From NCBI GenBank assembly GCA_905221605.1, contig CAJNDS010002013.1, positions 651,956 through 715,955 of the forward strand: a stretch of DNA of 64,000 nt, given 5' to 3'. The notes below the pieces were generated by a model. That model was given only the letters and a program-made list of their open reading frames with translations, was not told where the DNA came from and did not search any database. The DNA is from Symbiodinium natans (lineage: Eukaryota; Sar; Dinophyceae; Suessiales; Symbiodiniaceae). Below, piece by piece: positions 33,670-44,900 of this stretch (position 1 is the first letter of the stretch; each line of letters starts with the position of its first letter). Position numbers and translations under genes: made by a program.

Positions 33670-34085
33670 CTAATCTCCACCAGAAGGAGTTCGAGGCTGC
33701 CACCCATTCCGGCTTATGTTGCAGAAACCTGCGCATGTGGGGTCGCAGAAAAGGCTCTAGAGAACCGAGATTGTTTAGGGTTTAGGGTTTAGGGTTTAGG
33801 GTTTAGGGTTTAGGGCTTAGGGTGTAGGGTGTAGGGTTCAGGGTCTAGGTTGGGATGCTCCCCCTTATACTAACAGTCCTTAATCGGGAGGATGGCAACC
33901 CCCTATTCTGATCAATATTGGGTTTAGGGTTTAGGGTTTAGGGTTTAGGGTTTAGGTTAGTATAAGTGGAAACGAGAACCGAGAGGGTTTTCTAGGGCCT
34001 GGTCCTCTGTGCGACACGCTATGAAGAAAAAGGAGCGAATCTAGAGAACTACATGAAGGCTCATGACAAGTAAGTTCATGCGCAG
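33670..34085 (+). other. Coding-like patches, product unknown
   Basis: Plus-strand patches at about 33676-33772 (QKEFEAATHSGLCCRNLRMW) and about 34010-34071 (ATRYEEKGANLENYMKAHDK, followed by GTAAGT, a good donor). A family C element with an array (33842-33975) lies between them. Not recognised. Confidence 0.35.
33842..33978. mobile_element. TIR element family C with telomeric array inside
   Basis: The left arm GGTTGGGATGCTCCCCCTTA and TACTAACAGTCCTTAAT is intact. About six TTTAGGG units (33920-33957) sit in the loop, and the right arm is reduced to TTAGTATAAGTGGAAACG. Confidence 0.7.
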
Positions 34086-34432
34086 TTTTTGTGAGTATAG
34101 CCAGCTCGAACTATAGCAGAACCCTTTAGGGTTTAGGGTTTAGGGCTTAGGGTTTAGGGTTTAGGGTTATTCGAAGGCTACCATTCTAACCCAAGCTATC
34201 GCTGTCTGTGAAGTGATCGGGTGCCCGAAGCCTGAACTCGGGATGCTGACCTTTTCGGGTTTAGGGTTAGGGTTTAGGGTTTAGGTTGTAGGGTTTAGGG
34301 TTTAGGGTTTAGGGTTTAGGGTGCAAAGCACCCCTTCGCTCCGAATGTTGAACTCGCACTCCGCATGAGGCTGGGTTTAGGGTTTGGTTCAGGGCCTATC
34401 GGGTTCATACAGGGTTTGTGGCTTTAGGGTCC

Positions 34433-34543
34433 TGTCTTGGGATGTGTCCCGCATATACCAACAGTTCGTAATCGGGTTTATCGTAACCCCCTCTCATAGT
34501 TCCTAGAGGACTGTTAGTATAAGGGGGAACACCCCAAGTCCTA
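34433..34543. mobile_element. TIR element family C
   Basis: TTGGGATGTGTCCCGCATAT at the left and GGACTGTTAGTATAAGGGGG then AACACCCCAA at the right. The interior is not telomeric. Confidence 0.75.
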
Positions 34544-34829
34544 CCTAATTACAATGCTTGCACTGTATCTGTCACTATCATGCTGTCACCCTAACCCGAG
34601 ACCCCAACTACTAAGAAACGGTTCACGACTTGTTGGTTCAGTTCAGTGGGAGCGGGGAAGCAAAACTTAACCCCACACGTTCACATGGCTCATCTTGAAC
34701 CCTTCTAAACCCTCCACGCCGAGCTGCGATGAGGGATGGATGGAAACCTCGGCCATGTGAGCAAACCCTCAGTGTTCCTTAAACTTCAGAAGCCCTGGAC
34801 CCTGAAAACCCCCCAAAAGCACCCAAGGT

Positions 34830-34906
34830 TTAGGGTTTAGGGTTTAGGGTTTAGGGTTTAGGGTTTAGGGTTTAGGGTTTAGGGTTTAGGGTTTAGGGTT
34901 TAGGGT
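34830..34906 (+). repeat. TTTAGGG array
   Basis: Eleven pure units. Confidence 0.95.
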
Positions 34907-34991
34907 TGCCCTTGAACCCAGAAGCCCTGAATCCACCATGGGCGGTTCTAGGTTCAAGGGCTTCGGTTTGCGGGGTGGATTGGGCATTACT

Positions 34992-35155
34992 GCTATTTGC
35001 TCCAGAACCCCCAAACAAAAAGAAAGGGTTCTTCCTTATGAACTATTTGCTCAAGAACCCCCAAGCAATAAAGCAGATTCTTCCTTGTAAGGGTAATATA
35101 GGGTTTAGTTTTTGCCTTCTTTTTTTGGGGGTTCTTAAGCAAATGGTAAAGTAGC
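34992..35155. mobile_element. TIR element family M
   Basis: CTATTTGCTCCAGAACCCCC near 34993 and TTTGGGGGTTCTTAAGCAAA near 35126 are inverted. An internal extra copy CTATTTGCTCAAGAACCCCC lies at 35042, giving a direct repeat as well. Confidence 0.65.
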
Positions 35156-35984
35156 TGGTTTAGGATAGCAAGCACTGCCTCAAGCCTTGACTGCTCGCTC
35201 TCCTCGTACTTCTCACGCCTATTTCTGCACGTCTAGAAGCCCCCTAAGTCCTCTAGGGTTTAGGGTTTAGGGTTTCGGGTTTCGGGTTTAGGCTCCTCTA
35301 AGTAGGTTGCGCCCATGTCCAAGTAGACCCTGCAAAGATGGACCGAATCGAAATGCAAGAACACTAAGCCCGCCAGCACCCGGCTCCATCGGGTCTGCGA
35401 CAGGAAATAGACGGCACCCTAAAACCTGAACTCTAGACTTGTACGCTGCGATGCATGTTCCTGGTATCTTGCAGAGGGCACTCCCGACGTGAAGCCCCAA
35501 ACTGTCGAAGGTTTAGGGTTTAGGGTTTAAAATATAAGGTTTGGGGTTTAAGAGTTTAGGGTTTAGGCTCAACTTTAGGCCGAAACATGTTAAAATCTCG
35601 ACGGAAAGCATGAAGAAGACCAAAGTCCTAGTGTACAGATTTCCTGAAGGCTGTCCCGGCATGAAAGAACACAACGTGTCTAGGGCTAGGGTTGGCTAAG
35701 GCTTCAGTCTCTGGGCTTTGGACCCTGAACCCTAAACTTCAAACCCTAAACCCTTAAGCCCTAAGCCCTTAAACCCCCTATAAACCTTTAGTCACCATAA
35801 AGCCCTTCATCCCTAAAACCCCTAAACCCCTAAGCCTTAAAATCCAACCCATGGCTCTCCTCACCCTCAACCCTGAACACTACTTAAACCCTAAACCTAA
35901 ACCCTAAGCTCCCCGAACTTTTTGCGAGAAAGCGAGCCTCAGCCTACAAAACCCTTCCTTCAAGCTCCACAAGGGCGAACGAGG

Positions 35985-38900
35985 GGCCATTTGCTGATCA
36001 CGGACGGTGAGGTAGTGCTTCCCCGTCTCGTCAAGGTGGGCGCCTTGTCTGCTTCCACGGTCTCTCAAACAGGGTTCTGCACATCTAGGGTTTAGGGTTT
36101 TAGGGTTTAGGGTTTAGGGTTTAGGGTTTAGGGTTTAGGGTTTAGGGTTTAGGGTATAGGGTTTAGGGTTTAGGGTTTAGGGTTTAGGGTTTCAGAGCTG
36201 AGGGCATGTATTCAGGTATCCACCCGAAACGGGGCGTCACTAAGGCTTAGGGGCTTCGAGTGCAGGATTTATACCCTATTAACAGGGTAACTTTAAAAAG
36301 AAAAACTGTAGGTCGAAAGAATGCAGACAGAGAAAGAGACCGCAGACCCCAAACCCCGGGGAAGCAAAAGACTAGACTGCACTTGCAACGTTTAGGGTTT
36401 AGGGTTTTGGCTTTAGGCTTAGGGTCATCGAACCCTAAACCCACACATTAAAAGATATGCTCAAGAACCCTTTTTAAGAGAAACCGAACCCTGAATCTAC
36501 ACATTCAAGGCTCTGCTCAAGAACCCTTTAAGGGACGTCGAACCCTAAACCTACACATTAAAAGCTATGCTCAAGAACCCTTTAAGGGACATCGAACCCT
36601 AAACCTACACATTCAAGGCTCTGCTCAAGAACCCTTTAAGGGACATCGAACCCTAAACCTACACATTAAAAGCTATGCTCAAGAGCCCCTGAGTCCCTGA
36701 GTTGAAGCGGGTCACATTGCATGAAGAAGCCCTCGATGAAGGCCTTGCGGATGGCGAGCGTCAGCCTGCGCGGGCGTTGTTGTAGGGTTTAGGGTTTACG
36801 GTCTCGGTTTTCGGGTTTCGGGGTGGTTTAGGGTTTAGGGTTTAGGGTTTAGGGTTAGGCGCTCAAGCTGTAGGGGCTGGGGTGACAGGGGACCCTACAC
36901 CCTGGACCATCCACCCTCGACCCCGACATGTCTCCAATGATGAGGCAACGTGTTTCATAGGGGATAGGATTAGGGGGACCCTTGGGGATATAGACCCTCT
37001 GAATAAGGTCCCTGCTTAAGAGAGCCAGAAGAGGGTTCAGAAGGGGTTCCCTTTTAAGGGTCCCCCTTATCCTACCTAGGATCCCTAAACCCTAAACCCT
37101 AAACCCTAAACCCTAAACCCTAAACCCTAAACCCTAAACCCTAAACCCGAGGGAGGGCCAGGAAGACGAGGGAAGTACCGGGAGAATGGGGGCTTCAAGC
37201 GGAGTCCCACACCCCAACCCCTAACGCTACCCTAAACCCTAAACCCTAAACCCTAAACCCTAAACCCTAAACCCTAAACCCTAAACCCTAAACAGTAGCA
37301 GAAAGCCACTCTTCCAAGCAGAAGTGGATTTGAAAACCGCGCGCCAAGCCCACACCCCTGAATTCTCACTTGTCTACGCCCCTACATTCTCCCTGCGAGC
37401 ACAAAAAGCTAACTCCCTAGGGTTTAGGGTTTAGGGTTTAGGGTTTAGGGTTTAGGGCCCTTAACCTGCTGGGTTTGGGATTGATAAAAGGGTGTCGGGC
37501 TTTACGGTAAGCTCTTTGAGGTTGGGATGTTCCCCCGTATCCTCACCGTCCTGAATAGGTTTTCTCGCACCCCCACCCCAAACCCTAAACCCTAAACCCT
37601 AAACCCTAAACCCTAAACCCCTACTAGAATCCTCATTAAGGACTGTTGGTATAAGGGCGAACATCCCAACTGTAAGGTGTGGCTTGCAAGGCAATCCGGA
37701 ACCTAGGGACCTACCCCCCCCCCCTCCCCTCTCAAATCCGAAATCTGAAGCCCCCAACCCTACACCCCAATCCCTAAGCCACAAACCCGGCATCAAACCC
37801 TCGAAACCCCAAAACCTAACCCCTAAGCCCTAATCCCTAAACCCTAAATCCTAAACCCTAAACCCGCAAACCCTCAAAAACCGCAATCACCACTCTCGGT
37901 TGCGGACATGTCCGCCCCCTGCTGATCGTTGAGTCCGGCATTTCTCGCGATGCCCGCGAGCTGCCTGCGAACCTGGCTTGTGGTTGAGGGTTTAGGGTTT
38001 AGGGTTTAGGGTTTAGGGTTGAGGGTTTAGGGTTTAGGGTTTAGGGTTTAGGGTTGAGGGTTCAGGCCAGAAACCCTTAACCCAGAAGGGGCTGAAAACC
38101 CTACACCCTAAACTCCTGCACCCCCTAAACCCCTCGCAAATTCCTAATACCCTGAGTTCCTAAACGCCAACACTCCTGAAGCGAGTGACGCAAACAGGAA
38201 GCCAAACAGACAGCTGGACGTCTGTATGACCTCCAGGGACAAAAACGCCCTAAATTAAACCCCAAACCCTACAAACCCTAATAATGTTGCACTCGCTTGA
38301 TAAACAGCCCCCCCCCCCCGCAAATTTGGACCCTCCATAAACGTGTGGGGCGGCGACCCCCCCCCCCCCCCAAACAAATTCGCGGGGGGGGGGGGGGAAC
38401 AGCCCTCAAGCCTTTAGGACCTTCAGTCCAGCCTCTAAGATTCCTGGAGCCCAAGGCCCTCAGGGCCTCAAGCCGTACTGCGTAAGCCCCTAACCCTAAA
38501 CACAAACCGTAAAAAAAAACAACCGTCCGGAAAAAAACTTGTGACAATAACGGGTACCTCCAACAAACTCGGTTCGCAGAACAAATTTTGGAAACTTGTG
38601 ATTATAGAGGATGCATATATTAAACCGAGTGCAACATAAAGCCCTGCCAACCCCAATATCCTAAACCCCTAACCTCAAACCTAAAAACAAATTCGACGGC
38701 CTAGCGCTGCTAAGCGGGTTTGAAGGGCTGAAAGATGATGTACCTAACGTAAGGGTTGAGAGGATTTGGCGCAGAGGGCTGTCCCTGAATCCGAGATCTT
38801 TGGCCCCAACCTCTGACATCTCAACACCTTCGAACCCTAAAAACCCCAAACCCTAAACCCTAGACCCTAAACCCTAAACCCTAAACTCCTCAGCCCTAGA

Positions 38901-41900
38901 AGCAGCAGACTGCTTTGCTCTTCAAGCCTACACACCGAACCCCCGAGCCCAGAGGCCGCAGACCTAGGGTCTTTCGGTCCTGATCCTCGCAGGTCCAGTA
39001 TCCCCACGACTGATCCGACGACCAGGATCCTTGCCCTCCGAAGAGGGTTTAGGGTTTAGGGTTTAGGGTTTAGGGTTTAGGGTTTAGGGTTTAGGGTGTA
39101 GGGTGCGGCTGCTCCGATGCTGGCTCCGATGCTGGCTTCGGGTCCGGGATCTTCACCTCCAGCTGCTTCTTCTCCTGCCCTGGAGGCCGGGGTTGCTGTG
39201 GAGGCTCCTGGTCCAAGGACTGTCAACATGTAGGGTTTAGGGTTTAGGGTTTAGGGTTTAGGGTTTAGGGTTTAGGGTTTAGGGTTTAGGGTTTAGGGTT
39301 TACCGAAGAGGAAAAGAGGAAACGCCAACTGCACCATAAAACCCCGAAAACCCTAGAACCCCAAAGCCCTTAGCCGCTAAGCATGTGTTCGTGCTTAGCA
39401 TGGCAACTTACGAGCTAGGCTGCCTAGATTTCAAAGGGTGCCCTTTTTGCTCAAAGGGGGTCTGGAAGGGAACCTAACCCCCCAAAAACAGGGGGAATAA
39501 GTGTACTACTGGGCATCCCAGTAAGTTTTGAAGACCTTGGTAGCCCCAGTAGCCATATTCTTAGGGGATAGGATTAGGGGGACCCTTGGGGAAAAAGACC
39601 CTCTGAATAAGGTCCCTGTTTAAGAGAGCCAGAAGAGGGTTCAGAAGGGGTTCCCTGTTAAGGGTCCCCCTTATCCCACCTAGGAAATTCTAATCGGGGC
39701 ATCCTTTTCTTTTTGGGTTGGTGACTTTAGGGTTTAGGGTTTAGGGTTTAGGGTTTAGGGCACCACTGGGCTACTCAGAAGACAGAGATGAGGGCTTCGG
39801 GGAGGGGAGGAGTGGGGGGGGGGGGCACAGCTGGGCCCACCACGTTCTCTGCTTGCTTCATGTTGCGCTCGGACAAGAAGTTGTCCTGCACCCTTAAGCC
39901 CTAAACCCTAAACCCTAAAACCCTAAACCCTAAACCCTAAACCCTAAACCGGCTGGGTATACGAAGTTACGGGCTTTGGGAGTCACAGGTGCCCGGGCCT
40001 AAGGTCTTGTAAAAGTGATTTCGGAGTGGCGGCTTTAGGGGCCTCGGAGCCCCGGGATCCCGAAACGAAGGACGCCGTTATCATCACAGAGTCGTAGCAG
40101 TTGAGGCTTATACCCTCAACCCTAAACCCTAAACCCTAAACCCTAAACCCTATACGCTAACCCTAATAGGGCCCAGGGTAGCCGCGCGCAGAGGTGTTGC
40201 GACTGCGCAAAGGCTCCCATACACCCGCACCCCGCAACAATCCATTTAGGGTGTCGGGTCTCCCAAAGGGTCCTAAGTACCTATATGGGGGACACTTACC
40301 CAAGCCATAATAGTAATTTCTACTATAGAAACCCTACTTTCTACTATATAGGTACTTAGGACCCTTTGGGTCTGCCTCATGAAGTAAGGCTTCTAATACT
40401 AGTATCCCCGAAAGGACACCCTAGATCACGGTTCTTCACCCCAATAATGCCGAATGCAACCTATACCCTAAACCCTAAACCCTAAACCCTAAACCCTAAA
40501 CCCTAAACCCTACAACTTCGTGTCCAAATTCAAGTTTTCCGTGGTTTTCCGTGTGCTGCAAGAATAGTGGCGCCCCTGGAAAACTGCGGGCGCGCGGGGC
40601 AGCCTGCGCCCCAAACCGAACCCTAAACCCTAAACCCTATACCCTAAACCCTGAACCCTAAACCCTAAACCCCAAACCCTAAACCCCAAACCCTGAACCC
40701 TGAACCCTGAACCCTGACCATCAATGCTCCCGGCAGAACTCGGCTTTGGAACTCGCCGAAGTGTAGGCTTGATAGGCATTGAGCCTGGCTCAAGGTTTAG
40801 GGTTTAGGGCTAGGGTTTAGGGCTAGGGCTTAGGGTTTGGGTTTAGGGAAGTTTTGGGGTTTTGGGTTCAGGGTCTAGAGGTTTATCGGAATAATCAGGG
40901 CACCATGGGAAGAGGAGTCGACTGTGAGTCCACAGAAATAGGCAAGCGAACCCGTCGTGCATAGGGTTTAGGGTTTAGGGTTTAGGGTTTAGGGTTTAGG
41001 GTTTAGGGTTTAGGGTTTAGGGTTTAGGGTTTAGGGTTTAGGCTCTAGGGTCCAGGGGCCGCCCTGGAGAAGTAGTCGCGGGGTAGGGCCTTCATACATT
41101 GCCCCTAATATTAACCCCCCCCCCGCCCCTGCCCCTTAGCATTACATACCCCCCCTCTATATATTAAAATATAACTATGATAACGGGGGGGGGGGGGGGT
41201 GTTGATATGTGGGGTTAGGGGGGTAGTATGGGGAAGGGATTGGGGCTGAGGGTTTCGAGACATTCGGGTTTAGCTCTGACCTCTTAGGTGCCTAGCATCC
41301 CAGGAACCCGAAACCCAAAGAATGGGCCTCTGAACCCCTTAACCCTAAACCCTAGACCCCTTTAACCCTGAACCCTAAAAGCCTAGAAACCCCTAAACCC
41401 AAAAAAGGAACCTCTAAACGCCTTAACCCTAAACCCTTAAACCCCTTCACCCAAACACCCCTACTCCCAAATACAGTTGATGCACACCTACCTGGCAACT
41501 CCCAACCCCCCACGAACTCGCTGTAGACGCCTGACAACAGGGGAATCACGCCCCCCCACCCCCCCACCCCCCCACCCCCCCACCCCCCCACCCCTCACCC
41601 CCACCGCCCAACCCCAAACCTCAAACCCCCAAACCCCCAAACCCCCAAACCCCCAAGCCCCTAAACCCCTAAACCCCTAAACCCCTAAACCCCTAAACCC
41701 CTAAACCCCTAAACCCCTGAGCCTGAATCCCTAAACCCTAAACCCTAAACCCTAAACCCTAAACCCTAAACCCTAAACCCTAAACCCTAAACCCTAGACC
41801 CTAAACCCCAAACCCCAGCCAGGTCCCTGGCAACGAGAGGTGGTCCCCGTATCCCGAGGCGAAGTACTTGTGAGCCTTGTCTGCGGCCTGACACGGAGGG

Positions 41901-44900
41901 GCGATCTAGGGATGAGGGATTTCAGGTTGAGGGTTAAGGGTTTAGGGTGTAGGGTTGAGGGTTTAGGGTTGAGGGTTTAGGGTTTAGGGTTTAGGGTGTA
42001 AAAAACTAAATGGGTTTATCGGGTGCTGAGGCTTGGGGTTTAGATAGGGCTTTTGTTTGTTGATTTAGGGCTGAAGGGCTTGGGTCTCAGGGGTTTGGGT
42101 CTCAGGAGTTTGGAGCTCTCGTGGGGTCTTGGCCAGCAGCTTTTCAGGGCTGTTGGGTTGATGAGATTTTTGGGGCCTAGAGAGCCATGAAACCCCAAAC
42201 CCTGAACCCCAACGAGCAAAAACATAAGGCCGTGCAACCCTGCACTGCGAACAACAATGAATTAGTAGGGTTAAGGGTTCAGGGTTAAGGGTTTAGGGTT
42301 GTAAGTAAAAGCTGGCCGTCAGTCCCCTGATTCAGGGGACCAGAAAAAGAGCATAGGGTTTAGGGTTAGGGTTTAGGGTTTAGGGTTTTTGGGTTTTGGG
42401 GTTTTCGGGTTTTCGGGTTTTCGGGTTTACGGGTTTACGGAGTAAATCTTGAACAAAACAAGGCTGCGAATCCTCAACCTATCCCGATTGATTTTCAGGT
42501 ACCTTGACAGGTAATTACATTGGAGCCTGCTGGTAGACCGAAAACCTAAAACCCAAGGAGGCTTTGCAGACTCAAAACCTGAACCGTAAACCCTAAACCC
42601 TAAATCCTGAACCCTAAACCCTAGACCGAGCCTTCTGGGCGTATCGCGGCCGGCTAAAGGGGGGAGGCACACTGAGCATGGCAATGATTGCCAGGACCTC
42701 GCGGTTGGTTTACAAGGCTTGAAGGAAGGGAAAGAGGTTTGGGGGTCAGAGAGTAGGGTCTCTAAACCCTAAAACCTGAACCCTAAACCCTAAACCCTAA
42801 GGCTAAGCCCTAAGCCCTAAACCTCAAGGGACAAGGGAGGGAGGTCATATGGGGGGGGGGGGGGGGGTAAAGTGCCCAGGGAAGCTTGAAGGAGCTAAAC
42901 GGACCGTTCGGGATTCACAAGGTTGCCTACCTTCCTCCAACCTCCTATGGTTTAGGTTTAGGGTTTAGGGTTTAGGGTTTAGGGTTTAGGGTTTAGGGTT
43001 TAGGGTTCAGAGTTTAGGGTTTAGGGTGTAGGGTTTAGGGTTTAGGGTTTAGGGTTCATCGCCTCCAAGACATTGCAGTTGCCTTTGTAGGTCGAGCGCT
43101 GTTTTCAGGATCCCAAATCCTGAACCCCCCCCACCCCCCGCCCGCAAGCCTAAACAAGCCCTTAAATATTAAAACCTTGGCTCCCGAAAGCCCTGAAACC
43201 TTCAGATCTCCTACACCTTGAACCCCCCTAAACACTCAACACCATCAAGCTCCAAACACTGAATTCCGGACAATATCAGGGGCACGAACTCTAAACGAAG
43301 GGAAGGGCACCACTTGACATGCTAGCTAGAGGGTATCTAGCTACATCCCGCTGCAAAGCTCATGCACACAGCCTGAATCGAAGCAAGAGCGGCCATGTAC
43401 GCATGGCTTAATCTAAGTATCTGGAATACCCGGGCCCAATTAGCTACCTACTTTTTCTCGTCAGGGGTTTAGGGTTTACGGTTGAGGCTTTAGGGCTTAG
43501 GCTTGAACATCTACTATGTGTGTACACGGACGATTCTCTGAGAAAGTTCTCTGAACCCAAGAGAAGAAAACACAAGTCCGCCGCTAGTCCCATAACATCC
43601 TGCTCACCCACCCAAACCCAATAACCCGAATAGGGCAGGGTTTTGGGTCAGATCCTAACTATACTGACCTTGGAACCCTAGCAAAAATACTATAATTCTA
43701 GCTGTTTCTTAGGAATTCTAGTGCCAAAAACACAACTTATTCCCCAAGCGTCCCTAAGCTAATAGCCCCAAATAACCCCAACTAGCGCCCCTAAACCCTA
43801 AACCCTAAACCCTCAACCCTAAACCCTAGACCACCAAATCCCCGCAAAGCCCTTCGGGGCTGGCGCCTCAGTGAGGCAGCTCCGATCTGCTCCCGCGATT
43901 ACGGTGCGACCTTGGCCATGGATGGCTTGAAGGGGGTTTAGGGTTCAGGGTTCAGGGTTTAGGGTTCAGGGTTTAGGGTGTAGGGTGTAGGGTTTAGGGT
44001 TTCGGGAGGGGGGGGGGGTCTGGAGTTTAGGGTTTGAGGGTTTGGGCTTCTGGAGCTTCAGAGGTTCAGGGTTCTCGGAGTGTGGGGCTTAGGGGGTGCG
44101 AGAGGTTTCGTTTAGGAGTTAAGGGCTTCTGGGGGCTTGATGTTCAGGGTGTTGAAGGGCTTAGGCGGCTTAGGGGTTAACAGGTTTCGGGTTTTGAGGT
44201 TTGGGGGTTTGAGTGCCCTGCGACACTAGTGGGCCGGGGGGTGCTGGGGGTTTCCAGGGGTTCAGGTGATTCAACAAACCCAGGCCCTAGGGACCATGAA
44301 AACCCCTTAGAAAAACCCTATGAGTCCCTACCAAGTCCTGAAAAAATGCCTCCTATAAGCCCTGAAGCCTGTCAGCCCTGTCAACCCTGCCAAGTCTATC
44401 AACCCTATCAACCCCATCTACCCTATCAACCCCATCCTAAACCCTAAACCCTAAACCCCAAGCATCTGGGGCCCCGCGCTCAGGTGCGGATCCACAGGGA
44501 AGTCGGCCATCTTTCCCCCTGTCGCCGGGCGAAGGGAGATGGAGCTCAGAAATCAGAGTCGAGACCCAAAGAGTACAGTAGGTGTAGGGTTTAGGGTTTA
44601 GGGTTTAGGGTTTAGGGTTTAGGGTTTAGGGTTTAGGGTTTAGGGTTTAGGGTTTAGGGTTTAGACGGGTACCCTTTTTGCTTTAAAGGGGCTGAGAATG
44701 GAACCTAAACCCCAACAACAGGGAAATAAGCGCCCACTCTGCGTCCTAGGAGTTCATAGTTCATGAACCCCTACACCCCCAAACTCCTAAAGGCTACACC
44801 CCTGAACCCGAAAGCCCTGTGCCCGATGTAGCGCGCCTACAGATTCCCTAGCTTAAGGGAGGACTGTGTGGAGCCAGCCGCAAACTTAAACCTTGCGCAG

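Noticed and set aside
36426-36690. CRISPR-like array
   Set aside because: The repeat is continuous over its whole 54-bp unit with no unique spacers.
43850-43935. Helicase motif VI (RAGRAGRT) exon reading AIHGQGRTVIAG on the minus strand
   Set aside because: Only GRT and a distant LTE match, and it lies down-coordinate of exons that should follow it in the protein; judged coincidence.
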